Source of the DNA: Antitrichia curtipendula
Taxonomy: Eukaryota; Streptophyta; Bryopsida; Hypnales; Leucodontaceae
Direction: 5' to 3'
Length of the DNA: 64,000 bases
Assembly: GCA_951230915.1 (NCBI GenBank)
Contig: OX579637.1
Span: 744,001 to 808,000 of the forward strand
Shown here: in pieces, positions 44,201-58,322 of the stretch
Layout of the letters: the number at the start of each line of letters is the position of its first letter
Position numbering within the stretch: the first letter of the stretch is position 1
Translations under genes and position numbers: made by a program
The notes under the pieces: model-generated
The model's input: the letters and a program-made list of their open reading frames with translations, nothing else
Told to the model about the DNA's origin: nothing
Databases searched by the model: none

Positions 44201-47200
44201 GTCACATCAAATGTCATAGAATTTCATTTTGAAAGTCACTTGAATAAATTTGTGTAAGTTGTAAACACGCTCTAGTATTTGAATGTACAAAACTATTTAT
44301 TATTTGTATAAATATTAATGCACCCACATGTGAATAAAAGCAAATGAAAATTAAATCAGGCCTGTACTTTATTAATCCACCCAGTCACATCAAAGGTCAT
44401 AGAATTTCATTTTGAAAGTCACTTGAATAAATTTGTATAAGTTGTAAACACGCTCTAGTATTTGAATGCACAAAATTATTTAATATTTGTGTAAAGATTA
44501 ATGCAACTACACTTGAACAAAAGCAAATGGGAATTAAACCGGACCTGTACTTTATTAATCCACCCAGTCACATCAAAGGTCATAGATTTTCATTTTGAAA
44601 GTCACATGAATAAATTTGTGTAAGCTGTAAACACGCTCTAGTATTTGAATGTACAAAATTATTTATTATTTGTATAAATATTAATGCACCCACATGTGAA
44701 TAAAAGCAAATGAAAATTAAACCAGACCTGTACTTTATTAATCCACCCTGTCACATCAAAGGTCATAGAATTTCATTTTGAAAGTCACTTGAATAAACTT
44801 GTGTAAATTGTAAACACGCTCTAGTATTTGAATGTACAAAATTATTTAACTTTTGTGTAAAGATTAATGCAACTACACTTGAACAAAAGCAAATGAGAAT
44901 TAAACCAGACCTGTACTTTATTAATCCACCCTGTCACATCAAATGTCATAGAATTTCATTTTGAAAGTCACTTGAATAAATTTGTGTAAGCTGTAAACAC
45001 GCTCTAGTATTTGAATGCACAAAATTATTTAATATTCGTATGAGATTTAATACACATTCACGTGAATAAAGGACAATGGGAATTAAACCGGACCTGTACT
45101 TTATTAATCCACCCAGTCACATCAAATGTCATTGAATTTCACTTTGAAAGTGACTTGAATAAATTTGTGTAAGTTGTAAACACGCACTAGTATTTGAATG
45201 TACAAAATTATTTAACTTTTGTGTAAAGATTAATGCAACTTCACTTGAACAAAAGCAAATGAGAATTAAACCGGACCTGTACTTTATTAATCCACCCAGT
45301 CACATCAAATGTCATAGAATTTCATTTTGAAAGTCACTTGAATAAATTTGTGTAAGTTGTAATCACGCTCTAGTATTTGAATGAACAAAACTATTTATTA
45401 TTTGTATAAATATTAATGCACCCACATGTGAATAAAAGCAAATGAAAATTAAATCAGGCCTGTACTTTATTAATCCACCCAGTCACATCAAATGGCATAG
45501 AATTTCATTTTGAAAGTCACTTGAATAAATTTGTGTAAGTTGTAAACACGCTCTAGTATTTGAATGTACAAAATTATTTGATATTTGTGTAAAGATTAAT
45601 GCAACTACACTTGAACAAAAGCAAATGGGAATTAAACCAGACCTGTACTTTATTAATCCACCCAGTCACATCAAAGGTCATAGAATTTCATTTTGAAAGT
45701 CACTTGAATAAATTTGTGTAAGTTGTAAACACGCTCTAGTATTTAAATGCACAAAATTTTTTAATATTTGTGTAAAGATTAATGCAACTACACTTGAACA
45801 AAAGCAAATGGGAATTAAGCCAGACCTGTACATTATTAATCCACCCAGTCACATCAAAGGTCATAGATTTTCATTTTGAAAGTCACTTGAATAAATTTGT
45901 GTAAGTTGTAATCACGCTCTAGTATTTAAATGTACAAAATTATTTATTATTTGTATAAATATTAATGCACCCACATGTGAATAAAAGCAAATGGGAATTA
46001 AACCAGACCTGTACTTTATTAATCCACCCTGTCACATCAAATGTCATAGAATTTCATTTTGAAAGTCACTTGAATAAATTTGTGTAAGTTGTAAACACGC
46101 TCTAGTATTTGAATGTACAAAACTATTTATTATTTGTATAAATATTAATGCACCCACATGTGAATAAAAGCAAATGAAAATTAAATCAGGCCTGTACTTT
46201 ATTAATCCACCCAGTCACATCAAAGGTCATAGAATTTCATTTTGAAAGTCACTTGAATAAATTTGTATAAGTTGTAAACACGCTCTAGTATTTGAATGCA
46301 CAAAATTATTTAATATTCGTATGAGATTTAATACACATTCACGTGAATAAAGGACAATGGGAATTAAACCGGACCTGTACTTTATTAATCCACCCAGTCA
46401 CATCAAATGTCATTGAATTTCACTTTGAAAGTGACTTGAATAAATTTGTGTAAGTTGTAAACACGCACTAGTATTTGAATGTACAAAATTATTTAACTTT
46501 TGTGTAAAGATTAATGCAACTTCACTTGAACAAAAGCAAATGAGAATTAAACCAGACCTGTACTTTATTAATCCACCCTGTCACATCAAAGGTCATAGAA
46601 TTTCATTTTGAAAGTCACTTGAATAAACTTGTGTAAGTTGTAAACACGCTCTAGTATTTGAATGTACAAAATTATTTAACTTTTGTGTAAAGATTAATGC
46701 AACTACACTTGAACAAAAGCAAATGAGAATTAAACCAGACCTGTACTTTATTAATCCACCCTGTCACATCAAATGTCATAGAATTTCATTTTGAAAGTCA
46801 CTTGAATAAATTTGTGTAAGCTGTAAACACGCTCTAGTATTTGAATGCACAAAATTATTTAATATTCGTATGAGATTTAATACACATTCACGTGAATAAA
46901 GGACAATGGGAATTAAACCGGACCTGTACTTTATTAATCCACCCAGTCACATCAAATGTCATTGAATTTCACTTTGAAAGTGACTTGAATAAATTTGTGT
47001 AAGTTGTAAACACGCACTAGTATTTGAATGTACAAAGTTATTTAACTTTTGTGTAAAGATTAATGCAACTTCACTTGAACAAAAGCAAATGAGAATTAAA
47101 CCGGACCTGTACTTTATTAATCCACCCAGTCACATCAAATGTCATAGAATTTCATTTTGAAAGTCACTTGAATAAATTTGTGTAAGTTGTAATCACGCTC

Positions 47201-47713
47201 TAGTATTTGAATGAACAAAACTATTTATTATTTGTATAAATATTAATGCACCCACATGTGAATAAAAGCAAATGAAAATTAAATCAGGCCTGTACTTTAT
47301 TAATCCACCCAGTCACATCAAATGGCATAGAATTTCATTTTGAAAGTCACTTGAATAAATTTGTGTAAGTTGTAAACACGCTCTAGTATTTGAATGTACA
47401 AAATTATTTGATATTTGTGTAAAGATTAATGCAACTACACTTGAACAAAAGCAAATGGGAATTAAACCAGACCTGTACTTTATTAATCCACCCAGTCACA
47501 TCAAAGGTCATAGAATTTCATTTTGAAAGTCACTTGAATAAATTTGTGTAAGTTGTAAACACGCTCTAGTATTTAAATGCACAAAATTTTTTAATATTTG
47601 TGTAAAGATTAATGCAACTACACTTGAACAAAAGCAAATGGGAATTAAGCCAGACCTGTACATTATTAATCCACCCAGTCACATCAAAGGTCATAGATTT
47701 TCATTTTGAAAGT
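41274..47713. repeat. 10-monomer (1,830-bp) higher-order repeat, about 3.5 copies
   Basis: Copies are 41,274-43,103, 43,104-44,933, 44,934-46,763 and a partial from 46,764 that fades after about 47,713. The C-head marker ATTCGTATGAGA falls at 41,374, 43,204, 45,034 and 46,864. The marker AAATTATTTG falls at 41,911, 43,741, 45,571 and 47,401. All steps are exactly 1,830 bp. Copies 1 and 2 share CAGTCAAATCAAAGG, which copies 3 and 4 lack. Copy 3 has a replaced two-monomer stretch (see findings). The unit contains A, B and C heads in a fixed order. A related 9-monomer spacing is seen at 34,603 to 36,250. Confidence 0.92.
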
Positions 47714-49785
47714 GACTTGAATAAATTTGTGTAAGTTGTAAACACGCTCTAGTATTTAAATGTACAAAATTATTTATTATTTGTATAAATATTAATGCAC
47801 CCACATGTGAATAAAAGCAAATGGGAATTAAACCAGACCTGTACTTTATTAATCCACCCAGTCACATCAAAGGTCATAGAATTTCATTTTGAAAGTCACT
47901 TGAATAAATTTGAGTAAGTTGTAAACACGCTCTAGTATTTGAATGCACAAAATTTTTTAATATTTGTGTAAAGATTAATGCAACTACACTTGAACAAAAG
48001 CAAATGGGAATTAAGCCAGACCTGTACATTATTAATCCACCCAGTCACATCAAAGGTCATAGATTTTCATTTTGAAAGTCACTTGAATAAATTTTTGTAA
48101 GTTGTAAACACGCTCTAGTATTTGAATGTACAAAATTATTTATTATTTGTATAAATATTAATGCACCCACATGTGAATAAAAGCAAATGTAAATTAAACC
48201 AGGCCTGTACTTTATTAATGCACCCTGTCACATCAAACGTCATAGAATTTCATTTTGAAAGTGACTTGAATAAACTTGTGTAAGTTGTAAACACGCTCTA
48301 GTATTTGAATGTACAAAATTATTTAACTTTTGTGTAAAGATTAATGCAACTACACTTGAACAAAAGCAAATGAGAATTAAACTAGACCTGTACTTTATTA
48401 ATCCACCCTGTCACATCAAATGTCATAGAATTTCATTTTGAAAGTCACTTGAATAAATTTGTGTAAGTTGTAAACACGCTCTAGTATTTGAATGTACATA
48501 ATTATTTATTATTTGTATAAATATTAATGCACCCACATGTGAATAAAAGCAAATGAAAATTAAATCAGGCCTGTACTTTATTAATCCATCCAGTCACATC
48601 AAAGGTCATAGAATATCGTTTTGAAAGTCACTTGAATAAATTTGTGTAAGTTGTAAACACGCTCTAGTATTTGAATGCACAAAATTATTTAATATTTGTA
48701 TAAAGTTTAATGCAACTATACCTGAACAAAAGCAAATGGGAATTAAACCAGACCTGTACTTTATTAATCCACCCTGTCACATCAAATGTCATAAAATTTC
48801 ATTTTGAAAGTGACTTGAATAAATTTGAATAAGTTGTAAACACGCTCTAGTATTTGAATGTACAAATTTATTTAATATTTGTAAAAAAATTAATGCAACT
48901 ACACTTGAACAAAAGCAAATTGGAATTAAACCAGACCTGTATTTTATTAATCCACCCAGTCACATCAAATGTCATAGAGTTTCATTTTGAAAGTGACTTG
49001 AATAAATTTGTGTAAGTTGTAAACACGCTCTAGTATTTGAATGCACAGAAGTATTTAAATTTCGTCTGAAATTTAATACACATTCACGTGAATAAAGGAA
49101 AATGGGAATTAAACCGGACCTGTACTTTATTAATCCACCCTGTCACATCAAATGTCATAGAATTTCATTTTAAAAGTGACTTGAATAAATTTGTGTAAGT
49201 TGTAAACACGCTCTAGTATTTGAATGCACAAAAATATCTAATTTTCGTATGAAATTTAATACACATTCACGTGAATAAAGGAAAATGGGAATTAAACCGG
49301 ACCTGTACTTTATTAATCCACCCAGTCACATCAAATGTCATAGAATTTCATTTTGAAAGTGACTTGAATAAATTTGTGTAAGTTGTAAACACGCTCTACT
49401 ATTTGAGTGCACAAAAATATTTAATTTTCGTATGAAATTTAATACACATTCACGTGAATAAAAGAAAATGGGAATTAAACCGGACCTGTTTTTTATTAAT
49501 CCACACAGTGCCATCAAATGTCATAGAATTTCATTTTGAAAGTGACTTGAACAAATTTGTATAAGTTGTAAACACGCTCTAGTATTTGAATGCACAAAAA
49601 TATCTAATTTTCATATGAAATTTATTACACATTCACGTGAATAAATGAAAATGGGAATTAAACCGGACCTGTACTTTATTAATCCACCCAGTCACATCAA
49701 ATGTCATAGAATTTCATTTTGAAAGTCACTTGAATAAATTTGTGTAAGTTCTAAAGACGGTCTAGTATTTGAATGTACAAAAATA

Positions 49786-50040
49786 TTTAATATTTGTCTA
49801 AAGATTAATGCACCGACCCGTGAATAAGAGCAAATGGGAATTAAGCCAGACCTGTACTTTATTAACCCACCTTGTCACTTCAAATGTCATAGAATTTCAT
49901 TTTAAAAGTCACTTGAATAAATTTGTGTAAGTTGTAAACACGCTCTCGTATATGAAAGTACAAAAATATTTAACTTTTGTGTAAAGATTAATGCAACTAC
50001 ACGTGAACAAAAGCAAATGGGAATCAAAACCAGACCTGTA
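49786..50040. repeat. Divergent A/B-like monomers at the edge of the C zone
   Basis: Two heads here are not type C. One reads TTTAATATTTGTCTAAAGAT, followed by GCACCGACCCGTGAATAAG. The next reads TTTAACTTTTGTGTAAAGAT, followed by ACTACACGTGAAC, a B head with a C-like CACGTG. Neighbouring body positions also have private changes (CTAAAGACGGTCTAG, CTCGTATATGAAAGT, TATTAACCCACCTTG), and GGAATCAAAACCAG has one extra A. High private divergence fits an older, less homogenised boundary. Confidence 0.8.
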
Positions 50041-50784
50041 CTTTATTAATCCACCCAGTCACATCAAATGTCATAGAATTTCATTTTGAAAGTGACTTGA
50101 ATAAGTTTGTGTAAGTTGTAAACACGGTCTAGTATTTGAATGCACAAAAATATCTAATTTTCGTATGAAATTTAATACACATTCACGTGAATAAATGAAA
50201 ATGGGAATTAAACCGGACCTGTACTTTATTAATCCACCCAGTCACATCAAATGTCATAGAATTTCATTTTGAAAGTGACCTGAATAAATTTGTATAAGTT
50301 GTAAACACGCTCTAGTATTTGAATGCATAAAAATATTTAATTTTCGTATGAAATTTAATACACATTCACGTGAATAAATGAAAATGGGAATTAAACCGGA
50401 CATGTACTTTATTAATCCACCCAGTGACATCAAATGTCATAGAATTTCATTTTGAAAGTGACTTGAATAAATTTAAAGAAGTTGTAAACACGCTCTAGTA
50501 TTTGAATGCACAAAAGTATTTAATTTTCGTATGAAATTTAATAAACATTCACGTGAATAAATGAAAATGGGAATGAAACCGGACCTGTACTTTATTAATC
50601 CACCCAGTCACATCAAATGTCATAGAATTTCATTTTGAAAGTGACTTGAATAAATTTGTGTAAGTTGTAAACACGCTCTAGTATTTGAATGCACAGAAGT
50701 ATTTAAATTTCGTCTGAAATTTAATACACATTCACGTGAATAAAGGAAAATGGGAATTAAACCGGACCTGTACTTTATTAATCC

Positions 50785-51880
50785 ACCCAGTCACATCAAA
50801 TGTCATAGAATTTCATTTTGAAAGTGACTTGAATAAATTTGTATAAGTTGTTAACACGCTCTAGTATTTGAATGCACAAAAATATCTAATTTTCGTATGA
50901 AATTTAATACACATTCACGTGAATAAAACAAAATGGGAATTAAACCGGACCTGTACTTTATTAATCCACCCAGTCACATCAAATGTCATAGAATTTCATT
51001 TTGAAAGTGACCTGAATAAATTTGTATAAGTTGTAAACACGCTCTAGTATTTGAATGCACAAAAGTATTTAATTTTCGTATGAAATTTAATACACATTCA
51101 CATGAATAAAGGAAAATGGGAATTAAACCGGACCTGTATTTTATTAATCCACCCAGTCACATCAAATGTCATAGAATTTCATTTTGAAAGTGACTTGAAT
51201 AAATTTGTGTAAGTTGTAAACACGCTCTAGTATTTGAATGCACAAAAGTATTTAATTTTCGTATGAAATTTAATAAACATTCACGTGAATAAAGGAAAAT
51301 GGGAATGAAACCGGACCTGTACTTTATTAATCCACCCAGTCACATCAAATGTCATAGAATTTCATTTTGAAAGTGACTTGAATAAATTTGTATAAGTTGT
51401 TAACACGCTCTAGTATTTGAATGCACAAAAATATCTAATTTTCGTATGAAATTTAATACACATTCACGTGAATAAAACAAAATGGGAATTAAACCGGACC
51501 TGTACTTTATTAATCCACCCAGTCACATCAAATGTCATAGAATTTCATTTTGAAAGTGACCTGAATAAATTTGTATAAGTTGTAAACACGCTCTAGTATT
51601 TGAATGCACAAAAGTATTTAATTTTCGTATGAAATTTAATACACATTCACATGAATAAAGGAAAATGGGAATTAAACCGGACCTGTATTTTATTAATCCA
51701 CCCAGTCACATCAAATGTCATAGAATTTCATTTTGAAAGTGACTTGAATAAATTTGTGTAAGTTGTAAACACGCTCTAGTATTTGAATGCACAAAAGTAT
51801 TTAATTTTCGTATGAAATTTAATAAACATTCACGTGAATAAAGGAAAATGGGAATGAAACCGGACCTGTACTTTATTAAT
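50785..51880. repeat. 3-monomer (549-bp) tandem duplication
   Basis: Markers GTTGTTAACACG (50,847 and 51,396), CATTCACATGAATAAAGG (about 51,097 and 51,646) and AATAAACATTCACG (51,272 and 51,821) recur at 549 bp. Boundaries are approximate. The same three-monomer order reappears inside the 11-monomer unit downstream, so this block is probably a building piece of it. Confidence 0.78.
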
Positions 51881-52252
51881 CCACCCAGTCACATCAAATG
51901 TCATAGAATTTCATTTTGAAAGTGACTTGAATAAATTTGTGTAAGTTGTAAACACGCTCTAGTATTTGAATGCACAGAAGTATTTAAATTTCGTCTGAAA
52001 TTTAATACACATTCACGTGAATAAAGGAAAATGGGAATTAAACCGGACCTGTACTTTATTAATCCACCCTGTCACATCAAATGTCATAGAATTTCATTTT
52101 AAAAGTGACTTGAATAAATTTGTGTAAGTTGTAAACACGCTCTAGTATTTGAATGCACAAAAGTATTTAATTTTCGTATGAAATTTAATACACATTCACG
52201 TGAATAAATGAAAATGGGAATTAAACCGGACCTGTACTTTATTAATCCACCC

Positions 52253-55200
52253 AGTCACATCAAATGTCATAGAATTTCATTTTGAAAGTGACTTGAATAA
52301 ATTTGTATAAGTTGTTAACACGCTCTAGTATTTGAATGCACAAAAATATCTAATTTTCGTATGAAATTTAATACACATTCACGTGAATAAAACAAAATGG
52401 GAATTAAACCGGACCTGTACTTTATTAATCCACCCAGTCACATCAAATGTCATAGAATTTCATTTTGAAAGTGACCTGAATAAATTTGTATAAGTTGTAA
52501 ACACGCTCTAGTATTTGAATGCACAAAAGTATTTAATTTTCGTATGAAATTTAATACACATTCACATGAATAAAGGAAAATGGGAATTAAACCGGACCTG
52601 TATTTTATTAATCCACCCAGTCACATCAAATGTCATAGAATTTCATTTTGAAAGTGACTTGAATAAATTTGTGTAAGTTGTAAACACGCTCTAGTATTTG
52701 AATGCACAAAAGTATTTAATTTTCGTATGAAATTTAATAAACATTCACGTGAATAAATGAAAATGGGAATGAAACCGGACCTGTACTTTATTAATCCACC
52801 CAGTCACATCAAATGTCATAGAATTTCATTTTGAAAGTGACTTGAATAAATTTGTGTAAGTTGTAAACACGCTCTAGTATTTGAATGCACAAAAATATTT
52901 AATTTTCGTCTGAAATTTAATACACATTCACGTGAATAAAGGAAAATGGGAATTAAACCGGACCTGTACTTTATTAATCCACCCTGTCACATCAAATGTC
53001 ATAGAATTTCATTTTAAGAGTGACTTGAATAAATTTGTGTAAGTTGTAAACACGCTCTAGTATTTGAATGCACAAAAATATTTAATTTTCGTATGAAATT
53101 TAATACACATTCACGTGAATAAATGAAAATGGGAATTAAACCGGACCTGTACTTTATTAATCCACCCAGTCACATCAAATGTCATAGAATTTCATTTTGA
53201 AAGTGACTTGAATAAATTTGTGTAAGTTGTAAACACGCTCTAGTATTTGAATGCACAAAAGTATTTAATTTTCGTATGAAATTTAATAAACATTCACGTG
53301 AATAAAGGAAAATGGGAATGAAACCGGACCTGTACTTTATTAATCCACCCAGTCACATCAAATGTCATAGAATTTCATTTTGAAAGTGACTTGAATAAAT
53401 TTGTGTAAGTTGTAAACACGCTCTAGTATTTGAATGCACAAAAATATTTAATTTTCGTATGAAATTTAATACACATTCACGTGAATAAATGAAAATGGGA
53501 ATTAAACCGGACCTGTACTTTATTAATCCACCCAGTCACATCAAATGTCATAGAATTTCATTTTAAAAGTGACTTGAATAAATTTGTATAAGTTGTTAAC
53601 ACGCTCTAGTATTTGAATGCACAAAAATATCTAATTTTCGTATGAAATTTAATACACATTCACGTGAATAAAACAAAATGGGAATTAAACCGGACCTGTA
53701 CTTTATTAATCCACCCAGTCACATCAAATGTCATAGAATTTCATTTTGAGAGTGACCTGAATAAATTTGTATAAGTTGTAAACACGCTCTAGTATTTGAA
53801 TGCACAAAAGTATTTAATTTTCGTATGAAATTTAATACACATTCACATGAATAAAGGAAAATGGGAATTAAACCGGACCTGTATTTTATTAATCCACCCA
53901 GTCACATCAAATGTCATAGAATTTCATTTTGAAAGTGACTTGAATAAATTTGTGTAAGTTGTAAACACGCTCTAGTATTTGAATGCACAAAAGTATTTAA
54001 TTTTCGTATGAAATTTAATAAACATTCACGTGAATAAAGGAAAATGGGAATGAAACCGGACCTGTATTTTATTAATCCACCCAGTCACATCAAATGTCAT
54101 AGAATTTCATTTTGAAAGTGACTTGAATAAATTTGTGTAAGTTGTAAACACGCTCTAGTATTTGAATGCACAGAAGTATTTAAATTTCGTCTGAAATTTA
54201 ATACACATTCACGTGAATAAAGGAAAATGGGAATTAAACCGGACCTGTACTTTATTAATCCACCCTGTCACATCAAATGTCATAGAATTTCATTTTGAAA
54301 GTGACTTGAATAAATTTGTATAAGTTGTTAACACGCTCTAGTATTTGAATGCACAAAAATATCTAATTTTCGTATGAAATTTAATACACATTCACGTGAA
54401 TAAAACAAAATGGGAATTAAACCGGACCTGTACTTTATTAATCCACCCAGTCACATCAAATGTCATAGAATTTCATTTTGAAAGTGACCTGAATAAATTT
54501 GTATAAGTTGTAAACACGCTCTAGTATTTGAATGCACAAAAGTATTTAATTTTCGTATGAAATTTAATACACATTCACATGAATAAAGGAAAATCGGAAT
54601 TAAACCGGACCTGTATTTTATTAATCCACCCAGTCACATCAAATGTCATAGAATTTCATTTTGAAAGTGACTTGAATAAATTTGTGTAAGTTGTAAACAC
54701 GCTCTAGTATTTGAATGCACAAAAGTATTTAATTTTCGTATGAAATTTAATAAACATTCACGTGAATAAATGAAAATGGGAATGAAACCGGACCTGTACT
54801 TTATTAATCCACCCAGTCACATCAAATGTCATAGAATTTCATTTTGAAAGTGACTTGAATAAATTTGTGTAAGTTGTAAACACGCTCTAGTATTTGAATG
54901 CACAAAAATATTTAATTTTCGTCTGAAATTTAATACACATTCACGTGAATAAAGGAAAATGGGAATTAAACCGGACCTGTACTTTATTAATCCACCCTGT
55001 CACATCAAATGTCATAGAATTTCATTTTAAAAGTGACTTGAATAAATTTGTGTAAGTTGTAAACACGCTCTAGTATTTGAATGCACAAAAATATTTAATT
55101 TTCGTATGAAATTTAATACACATTCACGTGAATAAATGAAAATGGGAATTAAACCGGACCTGTACTTTATTAATCCACCCAGTCACATCAAATGTCATAG

Positions 55201-58200
55201 AATTTCATTTTGAAAGTGACTTGAATAAATTTGTGTAAGTTGTAAACACGCTCTAGTATTTGAATGCACAAAAGTATTTAATTTTCGTATGAAATTTAAT
55301 AAACATTCACGTGAATAAAGGAAAATGGGAATGAAACCGGACCTGTACTTTATTAATCCACCCAGTCACATCAAATGTCATAGAATTTCATTTTGAAAGT
55401 GACTTGAATAAATTTGTGTAAGTTGTAAACACGCTCTAGTATTTGAATGCACAAAAATATTTAATTTTCGTATGAAATTTAATACACATTCACGTGAATA
55501 AATGAAAATGGGAATTAAACCGGACCTGTACTTTATTAATCCACCCAGTCACATCAAATGTCATAGAATTTCATTTTAAAAGTGACTTGAATAAATTTGT
55601 ATAAGTTGTTAACACGCTCTAGTATTTGAATGCACAAAAATATCTAATTTTCGTATGAAATTTAATACACATTCACGTGAATAAAACAAAATGGGAATTA
55701 AACCGGACCTGTACTTTATTAATCCACCCAGTCACATCAAATGTCATAGAATTTCATTTTGAGAGTGACCTGAATAAATTTGTATAAGTTGTAAACACGC
55801 TCTAGTATTTGAATGCACAAAAGTATTTAATTTTCGTATGAAATTTAATACACATTCACATGAATAAAGGAAAATGGGAATTAAACCGGACCTGTATTTT
55901 ATTAATCCACCCAGTCACATCAAATGTCATAGAATATCATTTTGAAAGTGACTTGAATAAATTTGTGTAAGTTGTAAACACGCTCTAGTATTTGAATGCA
56001 CAAAAGTATTTAATTTTCGTATGAAATTTAATAAACATTCACGTGAATAAAGGAAAATGGGAATGAAACCGGACCTGTATTTTATTAATCCACCCAGTCA
56101 CATCAAATGTCATAGAATTTCATTTTGAAAGTGACTTGAATAAATTTGTGTAAGTTGTAAACACGCTCTAGTATTTGAATGCACAGAAGTATTTAAATTT
56201 CGTCTGAAATTTAATACACATTCACGTGAATAAAGGAAAATGGGAATTAAACCGGACCTGTACTTTATTAATCCACCCTGTCACATCAAATGTCATAGAA
56301 TTTCATTTTGAAAGTGACTTGAATAAATTTGTATAAGTTGTTAACACGCTCTAGTATTTGAATGCACAAAAATATCTAATTTTCGTATGAAATTTAATAC
56401 ACATTCACGTGAATAAAACAAAATGGGAATTAAACCGGACCTGTACTTTATTAATCCACCCAGTCACATCAAATGTCATAGAATTTCATTTTGAAAGTGA
56501 CCTGAATAAATTTGTATAAGTTGTAAACACGCTCTAGTATTTGAATGCACAAAAGTATTTAATTTTCGTATGAAATTTAATACACATTCACATGAATAAA
56601 GGAAAATGGGAATTAAACCGGACCTGTATTTTATTAATCCACCCAGTCACATCAAATGTCATAGAATTTCATTTTGAAAGTGACTTGAATAAATTTGTGT
56701 AAGTTGTAAACACGCTCTAGTATTTGAATGCACAAAAGTATTTAATTTTCGTATGAAATTTAATAAACATTCACGTGAATAAATGAAAATGGGAATGAAA
56801 CCGGACCTGTACTTTATTAATCCACCCAGTCACATCAAATGTCATAGAATTTCATTTTGAAAGTGACTTGAATAAATTTGTGTAAGTTGTAAACACGCTC
56901 TAGTATTTGAATGCACAAAAATATTTAATTTTCGTCTGAAATTTAATACACATTCACGTGAATAAAGGAAAATGGGAATTAAACCGGACCTGTACTTTAT
57001 TAATCCACCCTGTCACATCAAATGTCATAGAATTTCATTTTAAAAGTGACTTGAATAAATTTGTGTAAGTTGTAAACACGCTCTAGTATTTGAATGCACA
57101 AAAATATTTAATTTTCGTATGAAATTTAATACACATTCACGTGAATAAATGAAAATGGGAATTAAACCGGACCTGTACTTTATTAATCCACCCAGTCACA
57201 TCAAATGTCATAGAATTTCATTTTGAAAGTGACTTGAATAAATTTGTGTAAGTTGTAAACACGCTCTAGTATTTGAATGCACAAAAGTATTTAATTTTCG
57301 TATGAAATTTAATAAACATTCACGTGAATAAAGGAAAATGGGAATGAAACCGGACCTGTACTTTATTAATCCACCCAGTCACATCAAATGTCATAGAATT
57401 TCATTTTGAAAGTGACTTGAATAAATTTGTGTAAGTTGTAAACACGCTCTAGTATTTGAATGCACAAAAATATTTAATTTTCGTATGAAATTTAATACAC
57501 ATTCACGTGAATAAATGAAAATGGGAATTAAACCGGACCTGTACTTTATTAATCCACCCAGTCACATCAAATGTCATAGAATTTCATTTTAAAAGTGACT
57601 TGAATAAATTTGTATAAGTTGTTAACACGCTCTAGTATTTGAATGCACAAAAATATCTAATTTTCGTATGAAATTTAATACACATTTACGTGAATAAAAC
57701 AAAATGGGAATTAAACCGGACCTGTACTTTATTAATCCACCCAGTCACATCAAATGTCATAGAATTTCATTTTGAGAGTGACCTGAATAAATTTGTATAA
57801 GTTGTAAACACGCTCTAGTATTTGAATGCACAAAAGTATTTAATTTTCGTATGAAATTTAATACACATTCACATGAATAAAGGAAAATGGGAATTAAACC
57901 GGACCTGTATTTTATTAATCCACCCAGTCACATCAAATGTCATAGAATATCATTTTGAAAGTGACTTGAATAAATTTGTGTAAGTTGTAAACACGCTCTA
58001 GTATTTGAATGCACAAAAGTATTTAATTTTCGTATGAAATTTAATAAACATTCACGTGAATAAAGGAAAATGGGAATGAAACCGGACCTGTATTTTATTA
58101 ATCCACCCAGTCACATCAAATGTCATAGAATTTCATTTTGAAAGTGACTTGAATAAATTTGTGTAAGTTGTAAACACGCTCTAGTATTTGAATGCACAGA

Positions 58201-58322
58201 AGTATTTAAATTTCGTCTGAAATTTAATACACATTCACGTGAATAAAGGAAAATGGGAATTAAACCGGACCTGTACTTTATTAATCCACCCTGTCACATC
58301 AAATGTCATAGAATTTCATTTT
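52253..58322. repeat. 11-monomer (2,013-bp) higher-order repeat, three copies
   Basis: Copies are 52,253-54,265, 54,266-56,278 and 56,279-58,291, with a match tail to 58,322. TTTTGAGAGTGACCTG falls with GAGAGTG at 53,748, 55,761 and 57,774. CAGAAGTATTTAAATTTCG falls at 54,171, 56,184 and 58,197. GTTGTTAACACG falls at 52,311, 53,592, 54,324, 55,605, 56,337 and 57,618 (alternating steps of 7 and 4 monomers). Copies 2 and 3 share AGAATATCATTTTG (55,931 and 57,944), which copy 1 lacks, so they are the closer pair. Private changes include AAAATCGGAAT near 54,592 and ACACATTTACGTG near 57,681. All monomers have C heads. Confidence 0.92.

Larger units (their letters stand above)
28192..49053. repeat. 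Zone 3: mosaic of A, B and C monomers
   Basis: This zone holds one hundred and fourteen monomers in which A, B and, from about 31,484, C heads alternate. Body alleles are mixed too: GTAATCACG and GTAAACACG, AATGTACA, AATGCACA and AATGAACA. It contains a 43-monomer spaced duplication, a 5-monomer duplication, a 9-monomer spacing (34,603 to 36,250) and a 10-monomer higher-order repeat. The first and last monomers share rare variants (ATATCGTTTTG at 28,300 and 48,613). No non-satellite sequence is present. Confidence 0.88.
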
